Part shown: in pieces, positions 12,269-23,735 of the stretch
Numbering within the stretch: the stretch's first letter is position 1
Layout of the letters: each line of letters opens with the position of its first letter
DNA from: Cinnamomum chago
Taxonomy: Eukaryota > Streptophyta > Magnoliopsida > Laurales > Lauraceae
Direction: 5' to 3'
Length of the DNA: 64,000 nucleotides
NCBI GenBank assembly: GCA_038049695.1
Contig: CP142452.1
Location: 108,323,001-108,387,000 of the forward strand
Position numbers and translations under genes: made by a program
The notes under the pieces: model-generated
What the model was told of the DNA's origin: nothing
The model's input: the letters and a program-made list of their open reading frames with translations, nothing else
Database searches by the model: none

Positions 12269-13500
12269 TTAGTCTTGGAAAATTGAGTCTTCCAAAAGGA
12301 TATCCTCAACGTTTTTATCCTTCAGTTCTAGAAACGGTTTCAACCGTTGACCATTTACCTTGAAAACATCCCCATTCTTAGGATTTTCAATTTCCACAGC
12401 ACCATGAAAGTAAACAGTCTTGACAATGAATGGACCAGTCCACCGGGTTCGTAACTTCCCTGGAAACAGGTGTAATCGGGAGTTATACAAAAGGACTTTC
12501 ATACTCGGTTCAAAGGATTTTCTTAGAATTGACTTATCATGGTTCAACTTCATTCTTTCCTTGTAGATCTTGGCATTCTCATGGGCATCATTTTGAAGTT
12601 CTTCCAACTCATTTAGTTGCAATTTGCACATAGTACCCGCAGTGAGTAAGTCAAAATTGAACTTCTTAATAGCCTAATAAACTCTATGTTCCAATTCAAC
12701 AGGCAAGTGACATGCCTACCAATAAACCAACCTATATGGGGACATCCCAATAGGAGTCTTGTAAGCGGTTCGATAGGCCCACAGTGCGTCGATCAATCGC
12801 AAAGACCAATCTTTTCGAGTGAGATTGACCGTCTTTTCTAGAATTTGTTTAATTTGCCTATTTGAAATTTCCGCTTGACCACTTTTTTATGGGTGATAAG
12901 GTGTAGCAACTTTATGGGTGAAAGAATATTTTTTCGGCAAATGCTCAAAGGGATGGTTGTAAAAGTGAGTACCTCCGTCACTAATGATCGCTTTAGGGGT
13001 ACCAAAGCGAGGAAAGATATGATCTCTCACGAACTTAATCACCACATAGTAGTCATTCTTCTTTGTCGGTATGACTTCCACCCACTTAGAAACATAGTCT
13101 ACTATCAGCAAAATGTAAAGATTTCCAAAGGAATTTGGAAATAGCCCCATGAAGTCAATTCCCCACCATAAAAAATTTCCACCACAAGTTTGGGATTCAA
13201 GGGCATCATGTTCCTTTGATTGAGCTTGCCAAGCTTTTGACACCTCTCACAGTTCAAACAGAAAGTGTGACAATCTTTAAAGATAGTGGGCTAGTAAAAT
13301 CCACACTGCAAAACTTTTGCAGCTGTCTTTCTCGAACTAAAGTGGCCCCCACAAGCAAGATCATGGTAGAAGGAAATGACCGAGTAATGGTCATGATCAG
13401 GAATGCATCTCCTGATGATTTGGTCCGGTCAGTACTTAAAAAGATATGGGTCATCCCAGAAAAAGTACTTAACCTTAGCTAGAAATTTTGATCGATCCTA
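12269..13500 (-). pseudogene. Athila-like integrase
   Basis: Integrase inserts the element's DNA copy into the genome. Reading down the minus strand: a zinc-binding H-H-C-C region (13380-13240, ending in LNCERCQK), the catalytic core around GIDFMGLFP and the second acidic site in IISDGGTHF (13165-12960), and the C-terminal part with [19 protein letters not shown] (12450-12370). A Trp codon in the zinc region has become TAG, and the frame breaks after the core (12887) and again before the C-terminal segment. It belongs with the reverse transcriptase upstream. It is defective. Confidence 0.85.
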
Positions 13501-13506
13501 TTTTGA

Positions 13507-15186
13507 CTAATGGGCGGGCATCTCCCCTGTAACAAGGTAATTGATTATATCTGCAAACCAGGAGATTTGAGAAATACTGAGCAATTGCTCATCAGGAAAA
13601 TCTTCATTCAGTGGGACATCATCTGATGTCTCTAAGGGTAACCTCGAAAGATGGTCTGCTACAACATTCTCACATCCTTTTTTATCTCTTATTTCTAAAT
13701 CAAACTCTTGTAGCAGAAGGATCCACCGGATCAATCGGGCTTTTGCGTCCTTTTTGGACAGAAGGTATCTCAAAGCTGCATGGTCTGTGTAGATGATGAC
13801 TTTAGACCCTATTAAGTAGGACCGAAATTTCTCAAAGGCAAAAATTACAGATAGCAATTCTTTTTCAGTGGTTGTGTAATTTAGCTGTGCATCATTGAGG
13901 GTCCTACTTGCATAGTAAATCACATGAGGTAACCTCCCAACCCGTTGACCCAAAACAGCTCTAATAGCAGTATCGGATGCATCACACATTAGCTCAAATG
14001 GAATAGTCCAGTCAGGTGGTTGAATTATAGGGGCTGAAGTTAGTTCCTTTTTCAATCTCTCAAAAGCCTTTAGACACTTCTCATCAAATTCAAACGGTGT
14101 CTCTTTCGTCAGCAATTGGCATAAAGGTTTAGCGATTTTACTAAAATCCTTGATGAATCGATGATAAAAACCAGCATGGCCCAGGAATGACTGAATCTAC
14201 TTAACTGATTTTGGTGGTGGCAATTTGGAGATCAAATCAATTGTTGTTTTGTCCACCTCAATTCCATTATTAGAAATAATGTGTTCCAGAACTATGCCCC
14301 TTTTTACCATAAAATGACATTTTTCCCAATTTAAGACTAGATTCTTTTCTTTGCATCTTTTAAGCACAAGGGACAAATGATGTAAGCACTCCTCAAAATA
14401 ATTACCAAAGACTGAAAAATCATCCATAAAAACCTCAATGAATCTTTCTACCATGTCAGAAAATATGCTCAACATGCACCTTTGAAAGGTGGCTGGTGCA
14501 TTGCATAGCCCAAAGGGCATGCGTCTGTAAGTGAAAGTACTAAACGGACAAGTGAAGGTGGTCTTTTCCTGGTCCTCGGGGTGCAATTGGAATTTGATTG
14601 TAACTGGAATAACCATCAAGAAAACAATAATAAGCATGATCGGCTAGTCTTTCGAGCATCTGATCCATGAATGGGAAGGGAAAATGATCTTTTCGAGTGA
14701 TTGAGTTCTACTTCCTATAATCAATGCATACTCTCCATCCAGTCTGTATCCGAGTGGGTACCAATTCATTGCCTTCATTTTGAACCACTGTTGTTCCAGA
14801 TTTCTTTGGTACCACTTGAACCGGGCTTACTCATGCACTATCAAATATGGGGTAAAGCACCCCTGCATCGAGTAATTTTAAAACTTTCGACCTAACTACT
14901 TTTTCATTACAGGGTTTAGTCGCGTTTGTGATTCACGAGAAGTTTTTGCGTTTTCTTCCAAATGGATTCTATGTTGGACCACAGATGGGCTAATTCCTTT
15001 GATATCTGTAATGGACCACCCTATAACTTCCTTGTGCTTATCCAAAATTTTCACGAGTTTTTCCTCTTGGACAGGGTCCAAGTATGAAGCTATAATCACT
15101 GGAAGGGTTTCTAGTGGTCCTAAAAATACATACTTCAAGGTATCCGGCAACTGCTTGAGTTCTAACTTAGGGGGCTCTACAATCAA
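13507..15186 (-). pseudogene. Athila-like reverse transcriptase and RNase H
   Basis: Two linked enzyme domains of the pol polyprotein. The reverse transcriptase spans about 15186-14197 and has the FMDDFSVFG active-site motif and the RRMPFGLCNAPATFQRCM block typical of gypsy enzymes. RNase H spans 14115-13507, with [38 protein letters not shown] and a C-terminal VADHLSRL. Stops and shifts separate the pieces: around 14896-14640, where the motif A region lies in other frames, and at 14197-14116. Not functional. Confidence 0.88.
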
Positions 15187-15402
15187 TGGAACAGGTGGGG
15201 AAGCAGATGGAGTCAGAATCTCATGCTTCGGTTGTCATCAGGAGCAATCCATGGATGGGGTTGAGTATAACAGTGCATTGACTTCTTCAATATGTCCATC
15301 TACTTCAAAATCACTTCCAAAGTGGGCTAGACAAGCCTCTAGTGGATCTTTAAGTTTCAAATAGGGTAAGTGATTTTTCACCAATTCATGAATGTAACTA
15401 AC

Positions 15403-16080
15403 TTAAAAAACCCCATCATCCTCATCAGGAGGTTGCTTACTGACATTAAAAATATTCACTTGGACTGTCATTGTCCCAAAAGAGATTTGCATCACTCCAT
15501 TCCTACAATTGATCAAGACATTTGAGGTGACTAGGAATGGTCTCCCCAAGATGACTAAAATTTTGGGTTCAGCCCCAGATGTGTGTTTGGTATTCAAGAC
15601 AATAAAATTGACAAGAAACACAAAATCACTTTGATAAGAACGTCTTCAACTACCCCCTTGGGGTATCGAATCGATGAATCAGCCAATTGCAAAGTCACAT
15701 GGGACTTTTTCAACTCCCTCAAACCTAATTCTTCATAAACAGAGTATGGAAGAAGGTTCACACTTGCACCTAAGTCTAGCAAAGCTTTCTCTATGTGATG
15801 GTCCCCTATTTGGCAGGAAATGGTAGGACACCCTGGGTCTTTGTATATGATCGGGGTTGGACAGGAAATGATTGAGCGAGCTTGTTGGGCTAGAAAAGCC
15901 TTCTTGGGCACATTTGTAGTCCTTTTGAAGGTGCAAAGGTCCTTTAGAAATTTTACATATGATGGAATCTGTTGGATAACATCAAATAGTGGAATATTAA
16001 TCCGCACTTGTTTGAATACTTCTAGCATTTTATCCAACTGAATAGTTGATTTTGCTGGGCCTAGCCTCTTTGGGTATGGT
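15403..16080 (-). pseudogene. Athila-like aspartic protease region
   Basis: The protease would process the polyprotein. The segment 16037-15594 contains ALLDLGASVNLLP, the DLGAS form of the catalytic Asp motif common in Athila, followed by the conserved PYSVYEELGL block. A short overlapping frame at 15621-15403 (ILGRPFL) is the C-terminal flap/ILGR motif in another frame, so a frameshift lies near 15600. Upstream it is separated from the gag tail by short interruptions. Confidence 0.85.
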
Positions 16081-16168
16081 GCCTTGGGAACATAGGTCCT
16101 AAGAGTGGGCTCACTAGATGATGGTTCAACATTGAATGGGTTCTCTGGTTCTTATATGGGTTCAGCAT

Positions 16169-16993
16169 TCATACTTGGTTCCTCAGTTTCCACTTTCTTG
16201 ATTCTTCCTCAGGTTCCTTGGGTAGTTTGACCTTGTTATCAACCTGTGTACCCGACATAAGAGTGATTATGGATTTGACTTGTTCCGCGCCTTTTCCTTT
16301 AGGATCATGAACAACTTGGCCCTTGGGATTAGGTTCGGGTTGACTAGGGAAGGTTCTCTTGTCTCTGACACTGATGGAGTTGGCTAGTTGGCCCATCTGA
16401 TATTCCAATTTTGCAAGGGATTGAGTGTGGCCATTTAAAAGTTGAGTAGTGGTCTACTGGAATTGAGCAGTATTCTGAGACAATTGGGTCGTGGTTTGAG
16501 ACATGAGTTTCATGGCTTCTTCTAATGAATCTACCCTTTGGGTCAATGGACTGGGGTTGAAGTTGGGTTTTAGTAAACCGGGTGGGGCATTGACTTGAGA
16601 TTGATTGGGCTGAAATTGAGTGGACTGAGATGGGCCACCTTTAGTTGGGCCTTTGGTCCAAGAAAAGTTCGAGTTGTCCCTCCAACCTGGATTGTAAGTG
16701 TTAGAATACGTGTCATACCTTTGACGATTTTCAAAACGAGTATTTTGATATAGTGCATTAACCTCTTTAACAGATTCGGTCTGACCCAAAGTTGTTGGGT
16801 CAATCCCTCCATTCATGGTCTGATTATATCTTAATGATTTCAGAGTGTTTGGAGTGGGCTTTTGGTTCAGTTCTAAGGCCTCTATTCTCCTCACCAGTGT
16901 GGCCAATTTGGTGTCTGCCTCAATTTTGGGTTCAATCTTGAACATCCCCCCCTTTTCAGGAATGGTGGGTTTGATGGGCTCCCTCTTGATAGG
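16169..16993 (-). pseudogene. Athila-like gag, C-terminal part
   Basis: The minus-strand frame runs from the Tat insertion site at 16993 (first residues REPIKPTIPEKGG) through a Gln/Asn/Pro-rich tail with NPGWRDNSNFSW, a feature of Athila Gag. A stop at 16454-16456 separates it from the continuation at 16408-16169. No CCHC zinc knuckle is visible. The reading frame's apparent start at 17083 lies inside the Tat LTR and is an artefact. The N-terminal parts of the same gene are at 49001-49119 and 52143-52800. Confidence 0.88.
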
Positions 16994-19486
16994 TGATGGT
17001 CCCGGCTTTTCTCTTTTTCCAAAGCTGCCTCCGCCCCGGGGCTGACGGGGTACGGTGGAGGGAAAGAAAGGAAAAGCGGGCATCAGTTTTTTTTTTTGTA
17101 CGGGTATGCCAGATTTTCTGTTCTACTTGGAATTTAGAGTGGTGATCCGGAGATTCACCTTCACAAGTAGAAAAGGAAATCAACTTTTTTCCATCTTTCC
17201 ATTGCACACATATTTTTAAAGAAAAGAGACAAGGTTTGTTTTTTGAATGCCGTGAGAGGCGGTTTTCTTTGTTTGCCGTGAAAGGCGATTTTGCCGTGAA
17301 AGGCGATTTACAAATCTTATCAATAATGAAAGACAAGAGATGTGATTTTTTTTGTCTCTTTATAAAAAAATACAATGCAACAGAAAAGAAAGAAAAGGAA
17401 TCTAACTTCTCATGCGATTGTGGGGGACCCGTTCAGATCGACGGTCGCGAGTTATGTATGGACTCCGCCATCGTCCTTCAGATGAGAACTTTAATGCTTG
17501 ATTTCTTGGCTTGGCTCCAACCTCAGATTTTTAGAGGATAAGGACCAAGGTAAGGTCCTATATCCGGTAAAAAGCCGAGTAGACGGGCTGAAAAGCCGCA
17601 TCTAGCCATGTTGGATAGAAGGGGAGGTGGCCTTTGGGGGGGGGGTGGCCCCCCCAAGGAGCTTTGATCACCTTGTAGTGCTTGTTGCAGCAGAGTTTTC
17701 TTCAATAGAGGAGAGTTTGTTGCAGAGGTTCTGGATTTTTCTTGAATTTTTTGGAGAGTTTTTCGGATCTGTCCTCCTTCTTCAATGATTTTCCAGCGAT
17801 TTTTTCTGGATCTGTTTCCCTTGGAATGGCCTCCTATTTATAGACATTTGGTAGCCATTTAGGAGAGTTTATGAGAATTTATGGTATTAATGCTCATGAT
17901 GGGAGGAGTTACAAGTTTTTAATTACTTGTTTTGTAACTCCTTTTTCCTTGAATTTGATTGGCCGATGGAGAGTAGTGGGCATTTAATCGCCTTTAATCT
18001 CCATGATGACGGGAGTTTCATGATTTAAATGTCATGATTACTTGGATTTGTAACTCCCATTTGCTTGCTTCTGATTGGGCCGTTCAAAATAATGAGTTAA
18101 TGACCGCATTAACTTGCCATAAACGGGTCATTTAACTTCATTAATTGATTGCCTGGGCGCTTGAAGAGTCGCGGGCCGTGCCGCGTCCTTTGGGATTCTT
18201 CTTGCTATGATCACCAATGGACCCACATACCATTTGATGTCGGATGGTGATCCAATTTCAAACATTGGTTGATGTCAGCAGGCCAGCAACATCTGTCCAG
18301 TCGATTTCGCGATCGGGCGGGCAGAAATGGTGCTTTCTTGGTTAGCCGTTTGACGATCTTGAGGCGTCCGATGATGATCTAATGATTCCAGTGATGGATC
18401 CGTGATGTTGATGAAGATCGACGGATATCATGCACAAAAAATCAGATTTTGGAAAAATCACAGGGGCCAATCAACTCAAAACGCGAAAAATACCCGAAAA
18501 ACGGAGTTTTTGGGCGAGGTCCGGCGGCCCGGACCTCCATGGTCGCCGGCGACCATGGGGCCGGCGACCATGGGCCTTGGCCCATTTTTTTGGCCGCCTT
18601 TCGGTCGCGTTTTCTTCGCCGTTTTTCGTCCGTTTTTGCTTCTGTTTTCTCCTGCATTTTTCTTGGAATTTCCTCTCATTTATTGGCTGGATTTCCCTCA
18701 AGAATTTCCTCTCATTTCTTGAGCAGTAGACGAGACCAACCATAGGCTTTTGTTCAGGTTTTGAAGCCGTTTGGGGGCCCACAAATGCTTGACTTGATTT
18801 CACTGCGAGGGAAATGCCGAGCTTTGACTTTCGGTCAAACGATGTTCGATTGACCTGAAATTTGATGGGTAGCTTCCTCATCAGTAGATAGGACCAACCA
18901 TAAGCTTTCGTTTGAGTTTTGAAGCCATTTGGAGTCATGCAAACACTTGCCTTTATTTCACCGTGAGGGAAATGTCGAGCTTTGACTTTTGGTCAAACGA
19001 TGTCCGATTGACCTGAAATTCAACGTGTGACTCCCTCATCAGTAGATAAGACCAATCATAGGCTTTCATTTGAGTTTTGAAGCCGTTTGGGGTCATGCAA
19101 ATGCTTGCCTTGATTTCACCGCGAGGGAAATCCCGAGCTTTGACTTCCGGTCAAACGATGTCGGTTTGACTTGAAACTTGACATGGAGCCTTTTGGAGGT
19201 ATTTTGTAACCATCCGTAGGCTCTGATCGAAGATTTGAAGTCTTCGACACTGTCGCCGCCTGGAGCTGCTGCTTAGCTGTTGGAGAAGTGAAGTTAGGCC
19301 GAATGATGTCGGAATGGCCCGAAACTTCATGTGTACCTCTCTTTTGGTTGTTTTGAATGACCTTGCAGTTTTTGTTTGATTCTGACAAGATCTGATGCTT
19401 GAAGTAGCGCCTGCCTATTTTTGGTAGGATGCGGCTCCGTGTAGCTTTTGGTGTGAGGAGGCAAAGTGACATTTTTGGTGTCAACA
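16994..19486 (-). repeat. Tat 3' LTR
   Basis: A 2493-bp LTR (TG...CA on the minus strand, starting TGTTGACACC at 19486). It matches 42551-44751 plus 48568-48995 very closely. Relative to the other copy it lacks about 140 bp near 18700, where CCTCAAGAA joins directly to TTTCCTCTC. It contains a GC-rich palindromic block at 18530-18595. Short ORFs inside it are not genes. Confidence 0.92.
18537..18558. repeat. Perfect 22-bp palindrome in Tat LTR
   Basis: Reads identically on both strands and is centred on GCCGGC with CCATGG at both ends. It is followed by a related GGCCGGCGACCATGGGCC stretch. The identical palindrome is kept in the other LTR copy at 44092-44113. It could form a cruciform in DNA or a hairpin in RNA. 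Confidence 0.9.
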
Positions 19487-19501
19487 AATGCCCCCTCGAG
19501 G
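19487..19501 (-). other. Tat polypurine tract
   Basis: On the minus strand, ACCTCGAGGGGGCATT precedes the LTR start TGTTGACA. Position and composition fit the plus-strand primer of an LTR retrotransposon. Confidence 0.8.
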
Positions 19502-19595
19502 TACAGCGACGATATGGTTTTTGCAGTCGATGTGCCTCGAATAGAATTTTGAAGAAGAGCTTTTGACTTGACCAAGAGTCTTTGAGCTTTTTTTT

Positions 19596-20579
19596 TTGAG
19601 TAAGATCATATTCATACCTTTTCTTGTGTTTTTGCCAGCAGGTTGTGACGCAACAGGAGAAGTTCCTTCGCCTTCCTCAGGGCCAGAGCAGGAGATGCCA
19701 GCAGCCGATCCAGAAGTAGGGACTTCTTCTACCAGTCCCGTCACGGCAGAGGCGGGACTTTGTGGTGATATTGCTTCTTCAGTGGCTCCGCTTGGAAAGA
19801 GCCTTTTGATTTCTTCTCCACCACGGCCTGACGTGGGCAGTCGGCCAACAAAGCGTGGTGAATCTCCATCCGGACCATCCCTTCAATATGCAAAGAAGGT
19901 GTTGAAGAGTGTGCTGAGCTCATGGGTTGAAACTCTCTCTTCTGGCCATTTGGAAGCTGGTTTTGGCATGGTCAAGCATGTACAGGACATCCTTGCTGAC
20001 AGTGCAGAGGTCGGTCTGGACATTGCAAGTGCCAAGGCCTTTATTGATGAAGTCATTGCTTTAGGCGACAAATGGACTGAGACCAAGAATTTCCCAAGCA
20101 GTGACTTTTTCAGTGAGATGTTTTTGCAGCCATCCGGTAAGATCAAATCTGAAATGGATGAGATCTCACGGGCTCGGAAGCAATTCGTTCGGGAGAGGAA
20201 AGTTACCGAGTTGGCTATCATCGAGCTAACACAGGACCTGCGCCGTCTTGATAGGGAGGTCACAGAAGCTAGGCAGCGCCTTGAGCAATTGCAAGAACAA
20301 AATGCTACCAAATGGACTGCCATTGTAGAAGCCCGTGCTAAAGAGGGAACTCTGATTCGCCAAGTTGAAGAAGCCGGTAGCAGCCTTCAGAGAAAGACTC
20401 AGGAGTATGAGCAGTGGCAAATTCTCTGGGAAGAGCTTCCTCGTGCTGAAGATGGGTCGCGGCGTTCTGCCGCGTTTTATGGCAAGATCTTGAAGAAGCG
20501 CGGTCTTGAAGCTTTGGAGGCTAAGGCCAAGAGTCTGCTTGAGGAACTGGATCTTTGGTTGAAGACCATGCTAGACTGA
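19596..20579 (+). CDS. Antisense ORF in Tat 3' region, coiled-coil protein of unknown function
   Basis: A 327-codon frame on the strand opposite to gag-pol, between integrase and the 3' LTR. Residues about 20-90 are Pro/Ser-rich and low complexity; residues about 95-180 look like a globular helical segment (SLQYAKKVLKSVLSSW onward); residues about 185-275 are heptad-like and charged, strongly suggesting a coiled coil. The first 14 codons sit over a pyrimidine-rich TTTGCCAG, so the true exon may start near 19639 after a splice acceptor, and an upstream exon may be missing. Extra antisense frames are known in some plant Tat-lineage elements; identity with those is an inference. I recognise no catalytic motif. 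Confidence 0.6.
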   Translation: MSKIIFIPFLVFLPAGCDATGEVPSPSSGPEQEMPAADPEVGTSSTSPVTAEAGLCGDIASSVAPLGKSLLISSPPRPDVGSRPTKRGESPSGPSLQYAKKVLKSVLSSWVETLSSGHLEAGFGMVKHVQDILADSAEVGLDIASAKAFIDEVIALGDKWTETKNFPSSDFFSEMFLQPSGKIKSEMDEISRARKQFVRERKVTELAIIELTQDLRRLDREVTEARQRLEQLQEQNATKWTAIVEARAKEGTLIRQVEEAGSSLQRKTQEYEQWQILWEELPRAEDGSRRSAAFYGKILKKRGLEALEAKAKSLLEELDLWLKTMLD

Positions 20580-20769
20580 GCTCTTTATAACAAACTCTTT
20601 TCTTCTTTTCTCTCTTCTTCTTTTTTTGGTACCTCTATGTAAAACATTTTTGGTATTCTGTGTACCTTTTACTTAAATTCTTTTTGATGAAAATAAGCAA
20701 AGGTTGGATGAGAATGTTTGTTTGAAAATCATGATCAAAAGGTTGTCATTTTGTGAAAATCTTTTGTCA
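20580..20769. other. AT-rich spacer after antisense ORF
   Basis: Pyrimidine-rich sequence, then TTTTTGATGAAAATAAGCAAAGG on the plus strand, which could serve as a poly(A) signal region for the antisense frame. Nothing else is seen. Confidence 0.4.
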
Positions 20770-21545
20770 AAAGGGTTGTTTTAGGCATGAGAGCCTGATT
20801 TTATGGCAAAAAGCCTGGTTTTTTAATGGCTTAAAAAGCCGAATTTTGAGATGGCATGAAAGCCGAGTTTATGGCATGAAAGCCAAAATTTTCTTTTTGG
20901 CATGAGAGCTAAGTTTTTGGTGGCATGGAAGCCAGTTTTGAGATGGCATGAAAGTCGAATTTTGAGAGGGCATAAAAGCCGAATTTGGGTTTATGGCATG
21001 AGAGCCAAAATTTTGGATGGCGTGGAAGCCGAAATTTTGAGGTGGCATGAAAGCCGATTTTGGTGGCGTGAAAGCCGAATTTTAGGATGGCATGAGAGCC
21101 AATTTTTTTTTTGAGATGGCATGAAAGCCGAATTTTGAGGTGTCATGAAAGCCGATTTTTTGGAGTGGCATAAAAGCCGTTTTTTTGTGGCGTAAAAACC
21201 GATTTTAAAAAAAAAAAAAAAAATGGCATGAAAGCCGAGTTTGAGATGGCATGGGAGCCAAAGATTTTTTGTGGCATGAGAGCCAAGATTTGGTTTGTGG
21301 CATGAGAGCCGGTTTTGTTTTTGGTGTAAGAACCAGATTTTGTTTTTGGCATGAAAGCCGAAATTTCTTTTTGGCATGGAAGCCAGATTTTTTTTTTTTG
21401 AAAACCGAGTTTTGTTTTGTTGGCATGGAAGCCGAATTTTGATTTTTGGCATGCAAGCCGGATTTTTGATTTTTTGGCGTGAAAGCCGGATTTTTGGCAT
21501 GGAAGCTGGGTTTTTTGGCGTGAAAGCCAGGTTTTTGGTTTTCAA
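20770..21545. repeat. Tat 3'-region tandem array 1 (GGCATGAAAGCC unit)
   Basis: About 30 imperfect tandem units of 20-30 bp, each built on GGCATGAAAGCCGAATTTT with variable T runs. The core GGC...GCC is a small inverted repeat. ORFs on both strands here are repeat-encoded and not genes. Hypervariable tandem repeats in the 3' untranslated region are characteristic of Tat-lineage elements. Confidence 0.92.
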
Positions 21546-21960
21546 AAATGCAAGTATCGACTAAAAGTCTCCTCCCTGCTGAATGGTATTGCAAGTATCG
21601 ATGGAATGTCGCCTCCTTGCTCATTCGGTTACGAGTATCGATGGAATGTCGCCTCCTCGCGGATTTGGGTGCAAGTATCGACTAAGCGTCGCTTCCCTGC
21701 TTTTGTCTTCAAAAATTTTGTTTTGTGGGTATCGATGGAATGTCGCTTCCCCATGATTTTTGAATTTTGAGGTTTTTTCGAACCTTTGTTTTGTTTTTTG
21801 TTTGTTTTGAAATTTGGGTTGTGGATATCAACTGGAACGTTGCGTCTCCACGATTTTTGAAATTTTGGGGTTTTGGAAGTATCGAATGGGGTTCGCATCC
21901 TTCCGGTTTTGGGTTTTGCAAGTATCGACTGAACGTCGCTTCCCTGCGGTTTTTGAAAAA
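21546..21960. repeat. Tat 3'-region tandem array 2 (AAGTATCGA unit)
   Basis: About eight units based on GCAAGTATCGA, then TCGCxTCC and CTGC. The first three or four repeat about every 40 bp; later ones are spaced more widely and degenerate, separated by T-rich or G-rich filler. This is a second, unrelated array next to array 1. Confidence 0.85.
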
Positions 21961-22326
21961 CCATTTTTTTTTGTTTAAAGACACGAGGGTCGTAAATTTT
22001 GACTCAAAACCATTTTGGTGGTAAAAGTCGGGGTGGACTAGGGCTGAAATCCCTAGGTCCTGATTTTGTTTCAAACCATGAATTTTGGTTTCAGGGATCG
22101 AAAATTTTGGTCAAGTTTGGGAAGAGGCTCCTAAACTTGGATTTTTGGATCTGCTCTTTTTTTTTTTAACAATGAAACGATGAAAGAAACATTGTTTTGA
22201 GGGTTTTTTTTATTTAGAAATTTCAACAAGAGGATGAAAATTCCAAAAGGAGTGGGTTTGATGAGCAGATACCTAGGAATAGGCTTTGGCCGTGCAGGCG
22301 TCGCTCTGACCCGATGGAAGAAGCCT
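21961..22326. other. Spacer between repeat arrays and Tat integrase
   Basis: Non-coding 3' untranslated sequence of the Tat element, with runs of T and no recognisable gene or repeat unit. Confidence 0.5.
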
Positions 22327-23735
22327 TCAAGGGTAGTACCGCTTCAAGAACTTTCCATTCATGGGCAGCATACATCTGTCACCCTCCATGTTTAGAAGAG
22401 CGTATGCGCCGTTGGAGAAGACTTTGTTGATGACGAAAGGTCCCTCCCATTTTCGTTCAAATTTGCCTTTGGATTTGTTGGCAAAAACCATTGGTCTTTT
22501 TACTGTAAGAACCAAGTCTCCCTTTTTGTAGGCGCGTTGCCTGACCTTCTTGTCAAAACATCCTGCCATGCGTGCTTGGTAGAGTTCAATGCTTTGTAGA
22601 GCTTCGAGCCGTCTCTCATCGAGGTTATCCAGCTCTTGGAGTCTCAATTTGACATTACTTTCTTGCGTCATGTCATTTTGCAGAGATACCCTTAAGGAAG
22701 GAATTTGAACTTCCAAAGGGACAACAGCTTCGCATCCATAGACCAAGGAGAATGGTGTGCTATGGGTTGGTCCTCGAACGGTGGTTCGATAGGCCCACAA
22801 AGCTTCAGGCAGTTTGTCGCCCCAATCTCTTTTGTGACTAGAGACCATTTTCTTGAGGATTTTGCAGAGCGTTTTGTTGAAAGCCTCTGCTAGTCCATTC
22901 GCTGCCGGATTGTACGGAGTTGAAGGACAACTTTGGATTTTGTATTTGTCGCAGAACCTGTAGAATCGGTGATCGCGGAACTATGGTCCGTTATCATGGA
23001 CGAATCTTTTAGGTATGCCAAAGCGACAAATGATGTTGGTGCGCAAGAACTGAAGGACTGATGAGGTCTTCATTTCACTAAGCACGAATGCTTCTGACCA
23101 CTTGGAGAAATAATCCGTAGCGGCGAAGATGAAGCGATGACCTTTGCTCGATGGAGGGGAGATAGGACCTATGATGTCCATACCCCAGGCTTCAAAAGGC
23201 CACGAGATTGCTGTAGGATGTAGCCATTCCGGAGGCATGTGGACATAATCTCCATGAACTTGGCATTGTTGGCAGCGCTTAGCAAATTGCATTGCATCAG
23301 CCACCATGGTAGGCCAATAATAACCTAACCTTTTTATCTGATCGTAGAGCTTAGGCCCAGCCTGATGGGCTCCACAAAGACCAGCATGTACTTCTTTGAG
23401 TGTTTCCTCAGCCTCTTGTTGTGACAAGCAGCGTAGAAGTACTCCGTTGAAGGATTTTCTATACAGCATTTTTGAAGGAATATCCAAATGAAAATTTGGG
23501 GCTCGTCTTTGGATGCTTACCCATTCTTTTGGATCTTCAGGTAGGATTCCGAACATGATGTAATCAATGAACGGATCCCTCCAGTCGCCGATCAGAGGTT
23601 TAAGGACGGAGATCCGACTTCCAACCACTTGGTGGCATTCAGCAACTGCTTGATGTGTGTTGAGAGGAGGGAGAATCCTTTTTTGACACACTGTAACTTG
23701 CATGTTTTCCCCTTCTTGGATTGCCATAGACGCAG
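22327..23735 (-). pseudogene. Tat integrase
   Basis: Minus-strand segments 23727-22981 and 22980-22327 in one frame. The zinc-binding region runs from EVHAGLCGAH to RCQQCQVHG (about 23400-23270); the core begins GMDIIGPISPP (23180) and has the second acidic site in RFVHDNGP (22990). Immediately after GP a Gln codon has become TAG at 22981-22983. Downstream are the conserved VSSHKRDWGDKLPEALWAYR block with the usual HSTPFSLVYG, and a C-terminal KWEGPFVINKVFSNGAY. Only the stop and the frameshift upstream disable it. Confidence 0.9.

Noticed and set aside
18402..18938. Overlapping ORFs of about 100-155 codons in the Tat LTR
   Set aside because: They follow the GC-rich palindromic block in all frames; the same frames recur in the other LTR with changes, and nothing suggests protein function.
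20770..21545. CRISPR-like regular array
   Set aside because: Units are imperfect, contiguous and without unique spacers, in a plant retrotransposon 3' region.
20902..21624. ORFs of 60-185 codons on both strands in the repeat array
   Set aside because: They merely translate the short tandem unit in several frames and show no domain.
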